Shown here: one piece after another, positions 44,601-52,788 of the stretch
Numbering within the stretch: position 1 is the stretch's first letter
How the letters are laid out: the number at the start of each line of letters is the position of its first letter
Assembly: GCA_023229985.1 (NCBI GenBank)
Contig: JALNYF010000004.1
Location: 1 to 60,661 of the forward strand
DNA length: 60,661 nucleotides
Reading direction: 5' to 3'
From: Bacteroidales bacterium
GTDB lineage: Bacteria; Bacteroidota; Bacteroidia; Bacteroidales; WCHB1-69
Notes under the pieces: model-generated
Told to the model about the DNA's origin: nothing
Database searches by the model: none
Seen by the model: the letters and a program-made list of their open reading frames with translations, nothing else
Position numbers and translations under genes: made by a program

Positions 44601-47114
44601 GTTTTCCGTAACATCTTGATAGTAAGTACCATTACTATTTTCATTAAAGCCATTCAGGAGATAGGTTTCCCCTTCACAAATGGAAGCATAAAATAATATG
44701 CTGTCTGTTGCATTTGTTGTGTAATTAATTGTACCACAATTATATACAATTTTAATACTATTTAAATATGAAGCACCACCAGTCATATTGAGGTAGAAAA
44801 ATCTGAATTGTTGTTCGGGCGCTATTTCCCAAGAAATGGTGGCAGCATTATCCACACCCACCTGTTCTGCTAATTCCGTTCCTTCGGAAAGGAAAGTACT
44901 CTTCGATAAGGAGTCGGAAGCGGACAAATAAGGTGTCCAATAACGGGGAGTTCCGGTTTGTCCGCCAACAATGTCAATGCGCGTAATTGCGCCCGGAACA
45001 GGGGTTATATTATACGGAAGCGTACCTCTATCGGGGCGACATTGCAGAGTGGTTTGAGTGGTATTAGAATACAAATCCATTAAACCGTACAGCGTATCTT
45101 GACGATTGGTAGATATGGCTTCCCACAAATCATCCATATTATATGCTAAAGCCCCTTCCTCGAAATTGCTTCGGGTAATTTCGATGCTGTCGGTGGTAGT
45201 TAAATTTAAGTCTGTTTTTGAAAATAACGCGTATAAAACCGTGTCGGAAGTAGCGGATAACTGACTAATAAAAGCAGGTGCTTCTGCTGTCAAATTGGTT
45301 GGCGTTGATGTCCAACCAACAAAATCATAATCGCCGCAACCATCAATGGATGGCAAAGTAATCGGAGCCTCCCCTTCAGTATAAGTGATTGGCGCGACGG
45401 CCGTTACTGAACCATTCACAACAAATGAAATTTCATAGTTATTCGGCATTAATGTTGTGGCAGGCTCTACAACGCTGTAAGCAGTGTCGAAACCATTGAT
45501 GGCATAACTGGAAAAATAATAAGTGGTATTTGCGGATAGCGACAAATCTTGTTGAAAGGGAACGTTGGCTTCAATGCTGTTTCCCATTTCTACAATTTCG
45601 CAATCTGCTTCCGTCAAGGACGGAAATGGATTGGTTGCACTATAAACGAAGCCATATTCAAGGCAGGCGCAAGCTTCGCCAATTTCACCAATCGAAGATG
45701 AAATGGTCAGTCCATGGTAGGTAATATCGGAAACGGTGCAAGGATTGAGAGTCGGCGGCATACTGCACGTGACAAGCGAAGGAGTAAAATCGGTTAAGCT
45801 TCGAGGAATAATTTGCACAGTGGTATTATAAAGCAAAACAACGCCGGTAATATCTTGAGCTTGCGCAGGAATGGGTGTTCCGATATAGTCCAAATCGGTG
45901 TAATGAGTTCGTAAAACGGGATTATTTCCACCGTTTAAGTTATAATTCGTAGCGGCCACAAAATCGCCAATTCCTTCAATCAAGACATTGTTGATTCTGA
46001 TCACTTGTGCCGGATAATTACCGGCTTCCGGCAAAGAGACAGAAATAGGAACTATTTCGTTGTTATGCGAAGTGGCAGCTCCGGCATCCAAAGCCGGCAA
46101 AAATTGCAACATGCCATTATAGAGATTCAAAGTCCCCACAATTCCGGTAATGCCATCACCTTGGGAATAGAGAGTAGTAATGATGCCACCATTGTCATCT
46201 ATTAGAATCCCCGCAGTGCCATCTTGTATGTATTTGGCATTGCGCACAGAAGATTGCATAGTGATAATGGCTTCCCCTGTGAGTCGATATAAAGTATTGC
46301 CGGTTTCACCTTGACGAAGCTCGGCAATATTGGCGACATCGATAGGAAATGTGTAAGTCGCTGTTGAAACGTAACTTGTGTCATTTTCATTACAAGCAAT
46401 CGCTTTTAAGACAGTCGTAGTGTTCAATAAAATAGGAAGAGAATAAACCTGCGACAGGCTATTAGGCGTACTTCCGTCTGTAGTATATAAAATGGTCGTA
46501 TTGGGCGTTGTACATGTGATCGTCACCTCCTGCGGCTCAAAATAATTTCCTGAAGAAACAGAAAAAGTGGGAGTAGCTATTGTACTGTTATTGACATATT
46601 TATAAAATTTTGTGACCGTTTGGGCAATATTGGCTTGCGTATAAGCGGTATAGCAACGCCAATCCGGATTTGTGATATAAACTCCCATAAATCTCGATGT
46701 TCCAAGATGTTGAAGCCAATTCGAGTCGAGGACAAAAGTTTTGCTAACATTAGTTCCCACGCGAACACCGTTGTTGGTATTGGTACAATAGAGCCAAGTT
46801 GTGGTTGTACCATTGGGATAGAAAATATAGCCGAGAGCATCGCCACCGATATTCCACTTCAAATCATCGGGAATATCGCCAATGATGGCAGTTTTCGTTT
46901 CATTAAACGTAACACTTACAGCTGTCGGAGCGGAAGCGGTGCCGTTAGCAGATGTGAGTGCTTTGCTAGAAGTGGTATCGACAATGAGAAAGATATCGGA
47001 ACTTGTCAAATCCGTAATGGCTACCTCCTCCCACGATTGAGCTTTTACGCCGTTGAATGAAATAACGAAACACAGCATTAAAAATAATGCTTTATAAATG
47101 GTAATCTTTTTCAT
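41634..47114 (-). CDS. Large repeat protein with type A T9SS sorting domain
   Basis: The 1826-residue product has a signal peptide (cleavage after NGVKAQ). Then follow a mixed N-terminal region, a CHB_HEX-type domain near residues 180-260 (TTPNTTILYTTDGSTPNS), a DUF5689/OB-like region (about 265-450), a fibronectin-like part, an InlB-type repeat (about 550-630; DFVGWTSTP), and a beta-sandwich region. Residues 908-1668 hold fifteen tandem repeats of 51 residues (one of 47), most with two Cys (in ACxSYTWIDG and GCDS). A PKD-like domain follows, then the C-terminal sorting domain (about 1745-1826; YPNPADH, YAPGVYLIDI, KIIVRH), which directs export by the type IX system and anchoring or release at the surface. 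A surface adhesin or matrix role is likely but not shown. It starts 20 bases after rseP and may be cotranscribed. Confidence 0.92.
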   Translation of the reverse strand: MKKITIYKALFLMLCFVISFNGVKAQSWEEVAITDLTSSDIFLIVDTTSSKALTSANGTASAPTAVSVTFNETKTAIIGDIPDDLKWNIGGDALGYIFYPNGTTTTWLYCTNTNNGVRVGTNVSKTFVLDSNWLQHLGTSRFMGVYITNPDWRCYTAYTQANIAQTVTKFYKYVNNSTIATPTFSVSSGNYFEPQEVTITCTTPNTTILYTTDGSTPNSLSQVYSLPILLNTTTVLKAIACNENDTSYVSTATYTFPIDVANIAELRQGETGNTLYRLTGEAIITMQSSVRNAKYIQDGTAGILIDDNGGIITTLYSQGDGITGIVGTLNLYNGMLQFLPALDAGAATSHNNEIVPISVSLPEAGNYPAQVIRINNVLIEGIGDFVAATNYNLNGGNNPVLRTHYTDLDYIGTPIPAQAQDITGVVLLYNTTVQIIPRSLTDFTPSLVTCSMPPTLNPCTVSDITYHGLTISSSIGEIGEACACLEYGFVYSATNPFPSLTEADCEIVEMGNSIEANVPFQQDLSLSANTTYYFSSYAINGFDTAYSVVEPATTLMPNNYEISFVVNGSVTAVAPITYTEGEAPITLPSIDGCGDYDFVGWTSTPTNLTAEAPAFISQLSATSDTVLYALFSKTDLNLTTTDSIEITRSNFEEGALAYNMDDLWEAISTNRQDTLYGLMDLYSNTTQTTLQCRPDRGTLPYNITPVPGAITRIDIVGGQTGTPRYWTPYLSASDSLSKSTFLSEGTELAEQVGVDNAATISWEIAPEQQFRFFYLNMTGGASYLNSIKIVYNCGTINYTTNATDSILFYASICEGETYLLNGFNENSNGTYYQDVTENDYCHYTNVLFLTVVTADTTDIYDAICQGESYLANGFDISETETQVPGIIYQTHSLNNVAGCDSIVTLNLTIKSATTGIDVQSACESYTWIDGNTYTASTNTPTFTLINADGCDSIVTLNLTIKSATTAIDVQSACESYTWIDGNTYTESTNTPTFTLINADGCDSIVTLNLTIKSATTAIDVQSACESYTWIDGNTYTESTNTPTFTLINADGCDSTITLHLTIHRTSETIDYQTHFDSFTWIDGVTYTESTNTPTFTLQDANGCDSVITLHLTINISVPGVDYVTSCDSFVWMDGITYYESTNTPTWTIDEDSVITLNLTINHSTIGTDVQSACESYTWIDGNTYTASTNTPTFTLTNAAGCDSVVTLHLTINNSTIGTDVQTACESYTWIDGNTYTASTDTPTFTLTNAAGCDSVVTLDLTINHSTIGTDVQTACESYTWIDGNTYTASTNTPTFTLTNAAGCDSVVTLDLTINHSTIATDVQSACDSYTWIDGNTYTASTNTPTFTLTNAAGCDSVVTLHLTINHSTIGTDVQTACESYTWIDGNTYTASTDTPTFTLTNTAGCDSVVTLDLTINHSTIGTDVQTACESYTWIDGNTYTASTNTPTFTLTNAAGCDSLVTLNLTINHSTIGTDVQSACDSYTWIDGNTYTASTNTPTFTLTNAAGCDSLVTLNLTINHSTIGTDVQSACDSYTWIDGNTYTASTNTPTFTLTNAAGCDSLVTLHLTINHSTIGTDVQSACDSYTWIDGNTYTASTNTPTFTLTNAAGCDSVVTLDLTINHSTIATDVQSACDSYTWIDGNNYTASTNTPTFTLTNAAGCDSVVTLDLTIYENPDAVITGDSAVFSGEAATLIASEGSSYEWSTGDTTQSITVYPADTTTYYVIVSNEFGCSDTAYFTINVINSVEDNVLIYCNIYPNPADHLVTIEAENMQLIRVVSISGQLIDLYSMSGNIYYLNTEDYAPGVYLIDIITTDERIISRKIIVRH
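42111..44393 (-). repeat. Fifteen-copy tandem 153-bp repeat inside the T9SS cargo gene
   Basis: The coding sequence repeats with a 153-bp period, equal to 51 codons, so copy changes stay in frame; one unit is 12 bases short. Copies near the 3' end of the gene are nearly identical: bases 42423-42626 match 42576-42779 without a difference. Copies near the 5' end of the array are more divergent, with Glu instead of Ala in TYTES and IKSATT instead of INHSTI. This gradient points to recent expansion at the C-terminal side. Confidence 0.95.
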
Positions 47115-47134
47115 ATTGATATTATTTGATATTT

Positions 47135-48517
47135 CTACTTAAAAGCCCGAAGGATGTCCATTCCATTAGCATAAATCAGTAGTGCAAAGAGCAAAATAAA
47201 TCCGATTGTGTTGGCGTAGCCGATAAACTTGTCGCTGGGTTTGCGGCGGGTAATCATTTCTACCAAGATAAAAAGAATGTAGCCGCCATCTAAAGCCGGA
47301 ATGGGCAAGAAATTCATAAATGCCAGAATCAGAGAGAGAAAGGCAGTCATGTTCCAAAAAATTTCCCAATCCCATTCTTTTGGGAAAATACTGCCAATCG
47401 TTCCAAAACCGCCCAATTGTGAAGCACCTTCTTTGGTAAAGATTAATTTGAAAGACTTTACGTAATCTCCCAATTTTTGAAATCCTTTCTGAATGCCGTT
47501 AGGAATAGAACTCCAGAAACCGTAATCGACGTGTTTCGTGCCTAACAAATCAACGTAAGAAACCGGATAAACGCCCAATTTCCCTTCGTCCGTCAGAGTT
47601 GTTTGCACGGTATCGACTTTGTTATTTCTACAAAAAACCAGTTTGATTGGCTGATTTTTAAGTTGTTGTAAATAAGATTGGAATTCAAAGAAGGAAAAAA
47701 TAGTAGAATCATTTAAGGCTACTAAGCTATCATTTTTTTGAAGTTTTGCCTTTTCAGCAACGGAGCCGTTCACAACCGAATCGACGATAAACGGGAAATT
47801 GAATTGGCAAAACGCCTGCTCGCCGGAAGCCAATACTTTTTGTGCAAAATCGCCGGAAAGATATACCGTATCTTTCTGATTATCACGCAAAACTTCGACG
47901 CGCGTAACATCATCTACCAATAAGGAAGTAGCAAAATCACCTAATTTTTCGTAAGTTTTTCCATCGACTGAAACGATTTCGTCCCCTGTTTTAAAACCTT
48001 CATTTTGAGCAACTTCCGAAAAATAAAGTCCATATTTTGCATTTTGCATCGGAATATATTCATCGCCCCACGTAAACAAGATCGCGACGTAGAGAATCAG
48101 TGCGGTTACGAAATTGACAAGCACCCCTCCAATGATGATAAACAGTCGTTGCCAAGCCGGTTTTGCGCGAAATTCCCATGGTTGCGGTTCTGCCGGCAAG
48201 TCGCCCGCTTTCGTGGTTTCATCCACCATACCGGCAATGCTACAATAGCCACCCAACGGCAACCAGCCAATCCCCCACTCCGTACTCTCCGAATGTTCTT
48301 TAAACAACTGCGGCGATTTGGTCGAGAAAAAACTGAATTTCCATTTCCCCTCAATCTTTTTCATTCGCATGATAGAAAAACCGGGATTGAAAAAGAGATA
48401 GAATTTTTCTACGCGGGTTTTAAAAATTCGAGCAAAAAAGTAATGTCCCAATTCATGAACAAAAACTAATATTGATAAGCTTAAAATTAATCCGATAATT
48501 TGTGTCGTAATTCCCAT
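47135..48517 (-). CDS. rseP: Site-2 protease RseP, membrane zinc metalloprotease
   Basis: RseP cuts transmembrane anti-sigma factors and signal-peptide remnants. The 460-residue product has the catalytic HELGH at residues 22-26 in the first membrane helix, a large loop with GWLPLGGYCSIAGMVDE, a second helix near 130-150, two PDZ-like domains (about 165-320; QNEGFKTGDEIVSVDG and KAKLQKNDSLVALND), and the third zinc-ligand region NFLPIPALDGGYI. Length is normal. It lies 2 bases after dxr, the usual dxr-rseP pairing, and is followed by the T9SS cargo gene. Confidence 0.96.
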   Translation of the reverse strand: MGITTQIIGLILSLSILVFVHELGHYFFARIFKTRVEKFYLFFNPGFSIMRMKKIEGKWKFSFFSTKSPQLFKEHSESTEWGIGWLPLGGYCSIAGMVDETTKAGDLPAEPQPWEFRAKPAWQRLFIIIGGVLVNFVTALILYVAILFTWGDEYIPMQNAKYGLYFSEVAQNEGFKTGDEIVSVDGKTYEKLGDFATSLLVDDVTRVEVLRDNQKDTVYLSGDFAQKVLASGEQAFCQFNFPFIVDSVVNGSVAEKAKLQKNDSLVALNDSTIFSFFEFQSYLQQLKNQPIKLVFCRNNKVDTVQTTLTDEGKLGVYPVSYVDLLGTKHVDYGFWSSIPNGIQKGFQKLGDYVKSFKLIFTKEGASQLGGFGTIGSIFPKEWDWEIFWNMTAFLSLILAFMNFLPIPALDGGYILFILVEMITRRKPSDKFIGYANTIGFILLFALLIYANGMDILRAFK

Positions 48518-48519
48518 TT

Positions 48520-49677
48520 TTATTTAATTGATTGTAAAACAGTTTGTTTAATATCTTGATCTATAGCCAAATAATCATCAACAGAACTTGGATTGGAATA
48601 ATCTGCATGCGTTAAGGCATCTTCAATTATGCGCGGAATATCGTAGAATCCGATTTTATCATGCAAAAACAGTGCCACCGCCATTTCATTGGCGGCATTA
48701 AGCACGCAAGGCATACAACCGCCGCCACGAGAAGCCCTATACGCTAAATTCAGACAAGGGAAAGTCTCTAAATCGGGGGCTTCAAAAGTAAGATGTGGAT
48801 GCTCCGAAAAATGGAGCCGCGGCAACCTGTTTCCGCAGCGATAAGGATAAGTAAGTGCGTATTGGATAGGTAGTTTCATATCCGGTAAACCCAACTGGGC
48901 TTTGATGGAGCCGTCTTGAAATTCAACCAACGAATGTACAATGGATTGCGGATGAATGACCACTTCAATCTTATCCAACGGGGTATTGAACAGCCACTTA
49001 GCCTCAATCACTTCCAACCCTTTATTCATTAAAGTTGCACTGTCAATGGTAATTTTATGACCCATACTCCAATTCGGGTGCTTCAATGCCTGCGCCTTGG
49101 TAACAGTTCGCAGAAAATCGGCAGTTTTCCCTCTGAAAGGACCGCCCGAGGCAGTAATGATAATTCTTTCTATCGGATTATGAAACTCACCCGCCAACGA
49201 TTGGAAAATGGCAGAATGCTCTGAATCAATCGGATAGATATTGACTCCGTTTTCATAAGCTGTTTGAGTCATTAAGTCGCCGGCAACCACCAACGTTTCT
49301 TTGTTTGCCAAAGCAATTTGTTTGCGTGCTTCAATGGCTTTATATATCGGTTTTAAACCGGCAATGCCCACAATGGCAGAAACCACCATGTCCACGCAAT
49401 CCATTTCCACCACATCATTTAAGGCTTGTTCCCCTGCAAAAACTTTGATGTCGTAATTCCAAAGAGCCTCTTTAACTTGTTCATATAAATCATCTTTGAC
49501 GATGACCGCTACATTCGGCTTAAATTTGATGGCTTGCTCAATGAGCAAAGAGGCATTGGAATAGGCAGCCAACACTTCAACCTGAAGCAGATCTGGTAAT
49601 TGCTCCGCAACTTCCAACACTTGCTTCCCTATAGAACCGGTCGAACCTAATAGTGCTATTCGCTTCTTATCTGCCAT
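48520..49677 (-). CDS. dxr: 1-deoxy-D-xylulose 5-phosphate reductoisomerase
   Basis: Dxr makes methylerythritol phosphate, the committed step of the MEP isoprenoid pathway. The 385-residue product has the NADPH site ALLGSTGSIGKQ, the ALANKETLV segment, the active-site motif PIDSEHSAIFQ with the metal-binding acidic residues, ITASGGPFRG, and NWSMGHKITIDSATLMNKGLE. Its ATG shares one base with the stop of the terC-family gene (TAATG), so the two are translationally coupled. Confidence 0.98.
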   Translation of the reverse strand: MADKKRIALLGSTGSIGKQVLEVAEQLPDLLQVEVLAAYSNASLLIEQAIKFKPNVAVIVKDDLYEQVKEALWNYDIKVFAGEQALNDVVEMDCVDMVVSAIVGIAGLKPIYKAIEARKQIALANKETLVVAGDLMTQTAYENGVNIYPIDSEHSAIFQSLAGEFHNPIERIIITASGGPFRGKTADFLRTVTKAQALKHPNWSMGHKITIDSATLMNKGLEVIEAKWLFNTPLDKIEVVIHPQSIVHSLVEFQDGSIKAQLGLPDMKLPIQYALTYPYRCGNRLPRLHFSEHPHLTFEAPDLETFPCLNLAYRASRGGGCMPCVLNAANEMAVALFLHDKIGFYDIPRIIEDALTHADYSNPSSVDDYLAIDQDIKQTVLQSIK

Positions 49678-50765
49678 TATTGGTTCTCCTTCAATTTAGA
49701 CTCCTCAGAAGAAACCGTCACTGCAACTTTTTTCTTGGGAGGAAATAAGATGGAAGCTAATATGCTGACTAACAATATTCCTAAAATAACAAAGAGTGAT
49801 GCTGCCGTGCTGATATGAAAATCTGGAAAGACAAACGGAAGAATCATTTTTACCCCAATAAATGTTAAAAGGACTGCCAAGCCCACTTTCAAATAATAGA
49901 ACTTGTCCATTACACTTTCCAACATAAAGAAAAGTGACCGGAGACCTAAAATGGCAAAAATATTGGAAAAGAATACGATAAACGGGTCTTGCGTGACAGA
50001 AAAGATGGCAGGAATCGAATCAAAAGCAAAAATCACGTCGGAAAATTCGATAATCAACAACACAATAAAAAGCGGGGTGCACAGCCAGCGTCCGTCAATT
50101 TTATGAAAAAAGTCGTGCCCTTTAAATTCTGAAGTGGATAACTTTCGTTTCGACAGAAACTTCACAAGGGGGTGGTTGGCGGAATCAATACTCTCTCTCT
50201 TATTTCTGTTTAAAAACATTTTAATACCGGTAAATACCAAAATACCGCCAAAAAGAAGTAATATCCAATGGAATTGCTGAATTAACGCCGAGGCAGCGAA
50301 GATAAAGACAAAACGAAGTACGATCGCGCCCAAGATGCCGAAAAATAATACCCGATGATAATATTTTTTCTCAACCCCAAATGCCATAAAAATCATAATC
50401 ATCACAAAAATATTATCGATGGAAAGGGCTTTTTCGATTAAATAACCGGTAATATATTCCAGTGACATAGCGTGGCGATACATGGTAAGTCCTTCATTAA
50501 AAGAGACATTATCCAAATTCAGCCCGTGACCGTGCAGTTTATTGAGCTTTATTAAATCCTCCATTCCCGAAACACCGTGAATCAATTCCGCTTTAAACAA
50601 AATAAAAACGTAAAACAACAAAGCAAAGCCGATCCAAATACCCGTCCAGATAGCAGCTTCTTTAAAGCGAATGACGTGATCCTTTTTGTGAAATACGCCC
50701 AAATCCAAAACAAGTAACACTGTAACTAATCCAATAAACAGCGTAAAAAAGATTATTTCGTTCAT
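49677..50765 (-). CDS. TerC family integral membrane protein (Alx-like)
   Basis: The 362-residue product has about nine membrane helices and both TerC signatures: EKALSIDNIFVMIMIF with the conserved Asp-Asn pair near residue 118, and FSDVIFAFDSIPAIFSVTQDPF near residue 245. TerC proteins handle metal ions; relatives such as Alx and MeeF/MeeY export manganese and support folding of exported proteins. A short charged tail ends the protein. It heads a unit with dxr and rseP. A manganese-responsive leader like that of E. coli alx was not recognised: the leader is only about 20 bases. Confidence 0.93.
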   Translation of the reverse strand: MNEIIFFTLFIGLVTVLLVLDLGVFHKKDHVIRFKEAAIWTGIWIGFALLFYVFILFKAELIHGVSGMEDLIKLNKLHGHGLNLDNVSFNEGLTMYRHAMSLEYITGYLIEKALSIDNIFVMIMIFMAFGVEKKYYHRVLFFGILGAIVLRFVFIFAASALIQQFHWILLLFGGILVFTGIKMFLNRNKRESIDSANHPLVKFLSKRKLSTSEFKGHDFFHKIDGRWLCTPLFIVLLIIEFSDVIFAFDSIPAIFSVTQDPFIVFFSNIFAILGLRSLFFMLESVMDKFYYLKVGLAVLLTFIGVKMILPFVFPDFHISTAASLFVILGILLVSILASILFPPKKKVAVTVSSEESKLKENQ

Positions 50766-50792
50766 CTAAGAGATAAGATTAAAATTGAGCGG

Positions 50793-50800
50793 CAAAGGTA
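50793..50800 (-). promoter_or_regulatory. -7 element for the terC-dxr-rseP unit
   Basis: The minus strand reads TACCTTTG, matching TAnnTTTG, 27 bases before the ATG at 50765. Confidence 0.7.
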
Positions 50801-50820
50801 CACAATTTTTTAAAATTGTG
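50801..50820 (-). terminator. Hairpin overlapping the aroA stop codon
   Basis: CACAATTTT (50801-50809) and AAAATTGTG (50812-50820) form a perfect 9-bp stem with a two-base spacer. It covers the last codons and stop of aroA and abuts the promoter of the terC unit. It is A+T-rich and has no clear U tract, so its strength as a terminator is doubtful. Confidence 0.4.
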
Positions 50821-51976
50821 GATTGCCGCGGAAATATTTTTTAAATTGAGGATAAGATTTGACAACGCAAGCTGTATCAGATAAATCGATGCGATAACGC
50901 AAAGCAAACAACGAAAATGCCATCACCCAGCGATGGTCGCTATAAGTTTGAAAAAACAAGGGAGCAGTATCTTCAACATAAATATCTTTTTTACAAATAG
51001 TTAAAGTGGAATCAGTCGCCATCGACAAAGCGGCAAAAGGCGATAACTCTTTGTATAAAATATTCAATCGATTGGATTCTTTATGGTTTAAATTTTGTAA
51101 ACCGTTCATGGTGAGAGAAAAAGGAGATAAAACCGCGGCTACGGCTACAACCGGTGCCAAGTCGGGATGGTCAAGAAAGGAGAGACAAAGTGACGGCAAT
51201 TCTCCCCTATTTTTTTTGGTAATTCGGAGGTCGTTTCCTGATTGCATGGAGGCAATTCCCATCTCGGAAAACCATTCGGCTACAATGCTATCTCCCTGAA
51301 TACTATTCAGATGCAAATTTTCAAGGGTTAATTCCTCTAAATCCGATAAAAGCAAAAATGCGTACCAAAAGGCAGCCGTACTCCAATCGCTTTCTACTTC
51401 ATAAGTTGGATGACTTTTTACTATTTCAAGAACACGCCGTGTCATCGTAATATAGGGAAATGAGGAAGTTTCGGGAGGAAAATGAATGTGCTGCGCGCCA
51501 ATTTTGTCGGCAATCAGAAGCAAAGAACTTGCAAACTGACTGCTTTCACGTCCGTCAATTGTCAATTCTGTGGCATGCAGTTCCTTCCCGACAATGTATA
51601 GTCCTTCATCGGTTTCCCGAATGTCGGCATCAATACTTTTAAGTGCTTGAATAACAGGTGAAATCGGTCTGTTAATTAATCTGTTGGTTCCGGTTAAGAA
51701 CCAGTTTCCGGGCGTAATGGCAAGCACCGAAAGCAAAAAACGGTAAGCGGTTCCACAATCTTTCACATCAATGGTTGTGCAGTCCGAACCGCCGGTATGG
51801 GTGTCAATCAATTGCAAACAACGATGCACAATTTTGGCATCTTCCGCATCTTGGTCAGCCACATTGCCGATATGATGATTGTAGAGAAAGTCAGCAATTA
51901 AATAGCGGATTAGCAGGCTTTTAGAGCGGTTTAGCCGAATAATTTCGTGATTGGAAACATGGAAAGATCTTACCAT
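50810..51976 (-). CDS. aroA: 3-phosphoshikimate 1-carboxyvinyltransferase (EPSP synthase), divergent
   Basis: AroA joins shikimate 3-phosphate with phosphoenolpyruvate in aromatic amino acid synthesis. The 388-residue product is shorter than the usual 420-430 and divergent but keeps the family motifs: SKSLLIRYLIA near the start (shikimate phosphate binding), VKDCGTAYRFLLSVLA for the LGNAGTAxR block, INRPISPVIQAL, DGRESSQFASSLLL, ESDWSTAAFWYAF, NHKESNRL, and SDHRWVMAFSLFAL for the DHRMAM block. The missing length appears to be spread over loops. The start overlaps the end of the upstream gene by 7 bases. Confidence 0.93.
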   Translation of the reverse strand: MVRSFHVSNHEIIRLNRSKSLLIRYLIADFLYNHHIGNVADQDAEDAKIVHRCLQLIDTHTGGSDCTTIDVKDCGTAYRFLLSVLAITPGNWFLTGTNRLINRPISPVIQALKSIDADIRETDEGLYIVGKELHATELTIDGRESSQFASSLLLIADKIGAQHIHFPPETSSFPYITMTRRVLEIVKSHPTYEVESDWSTAAFWYAFLLLSDLEELTLENLHLNSIQGDSIVAEWFSEMGIASMQSGNDLRITKKNRGELPSLCLSFLDHPDLAPVVAVAAVLSPFSLTMNGLQNLNHKESNRLNILYKELSPFAALSMATDSTLTICKKDIYVEDTAPLFFQTYSDHRWVMAFSLFALRYRIDLSDTACVVKSYPQFKKYFRGNPQF

Positions 51977-52554
51977 TCTAAAATGCCGTTAACCGGATGA
52001 TTTTTTCTCCATTCCATTAATTCTGCGTAAGATTTTACTCCGTCCTGAATGACCGCTTTGTAATACTCAATCCCCATTATCTTTTGATCTTCAGGAGTTT
52101 CATATTTTAATTGAAGAATGGTATGTTTTTTTTCGTCCGTCAGTTGCGCTTCGATTTGTTGCATCACATTTTCGAAATAACCATCATAAAAAGAGCCTTT
52201 TACAATATGAATCATGTCAATTTGCCACAATTCCTTGTTTTGGTCTATATAGGATGCGTGCCACTCCAAACAATGCTCATTGGTATTGATCAAATTTCTA
52301 TATAATATTTCTTTAACATTTTCATTAGCAGCTAATTCTGTTATTGCAGCGAAACTATCCTTCATGATGCTCTGCGAATTGGAATAGATATGAAAATCTA
52401 TGTCGCGATGCTTCATGAGCAGTCCTAATTTCAGGGAGCCAATGAGGTGTATTTCGGCGTTGTGACGCTCCCAAATATCCATAATTCGGGTATTTCGAAT
52501 AATTTCCCACGCACGATATTGCCTCTTTCGTGAAAATGAATATAAATCGTCCAT
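51970..52554 (-). CDS. Nucleotidyltransferase-fold protein of unknown function
   Basis: The 194-residue product contains a nucleotidyltransferase-like core: IHLIGSLKLGLLMKHRDIDFHIYS near residues 35-58, where GS and the DxD pair RDIDFH match the catalytic pattern of the polymerase-beta-like superfamily. A later WQIDMIHIV may supply a third acidic residue. No signal peptide or membrane helix is present. I do not recognise a named family with confidence, and the substrate is unknown. It overlaps aroA by 7 bases, so the two are translationally coupled. Confidence 0.7.
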   Translation of the reverse strand: MDDLYSFSRKRQYRAWEIIRNTRIMDIWERHNAEIHLIGSLKLGLLMKHRDIDFHIYSNSQSIMKDSFAAITELAANENVKEILYRNLINTNEHCLEWHASYIDQNKELWQIDMIHIVKGSFYDGYFENVMQQIEAQLTDEKKHTILQLKYETPEDQKIMGIEYYKAVIQDGVKSYAELMEWRKNHPVNGILEW

Positions 52555-52656
52555 TATAAATCTATTTGATTATCAATATTTTATTAAAAAAATCTGTTTA
52601 TAAAAAATAAAAAAAGCAAGTTAAAAATTACATTTTGAATTGAGAGAAAATTTTTG

Positions 52657-52664
52657 CAAAAATA
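52657..52664 (-). promoter_or_regulatory. -7 element for the nucleotidyltransferase-like gene and aroA
   Basis: The minus strand reads TATTTTTG followed by CAAA, an exact TAnnTTTG match, leaving a leader of about 95 bases. Confidence 0.65.
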
Positions 52665-52767
52665 TAGAAAAAACAGGAATCCCGAATAATATAACAGAAG
52701 ATTATTTTTTAGTAGTTATATATATAAAAATAAAATCATAGAAAAAGGTTTGTATTGATTTTTTTTG

Positions 52768-52775
52768 TACTTTTG
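52768..52775 (+). promoter_or_regulatory. -7 element for the GT5-like/DUF4270/glmS unit
   Basis: TACTTTTG followed by CACTC matches TAnnTTTG, 13 bases before the ATG at 52789. It rules out the upstream in-frame TTG at 52765, which lies ahead of the element. Confidence 0.75.
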
Positions 52776-52788
52776 CACTCTGAAAATT

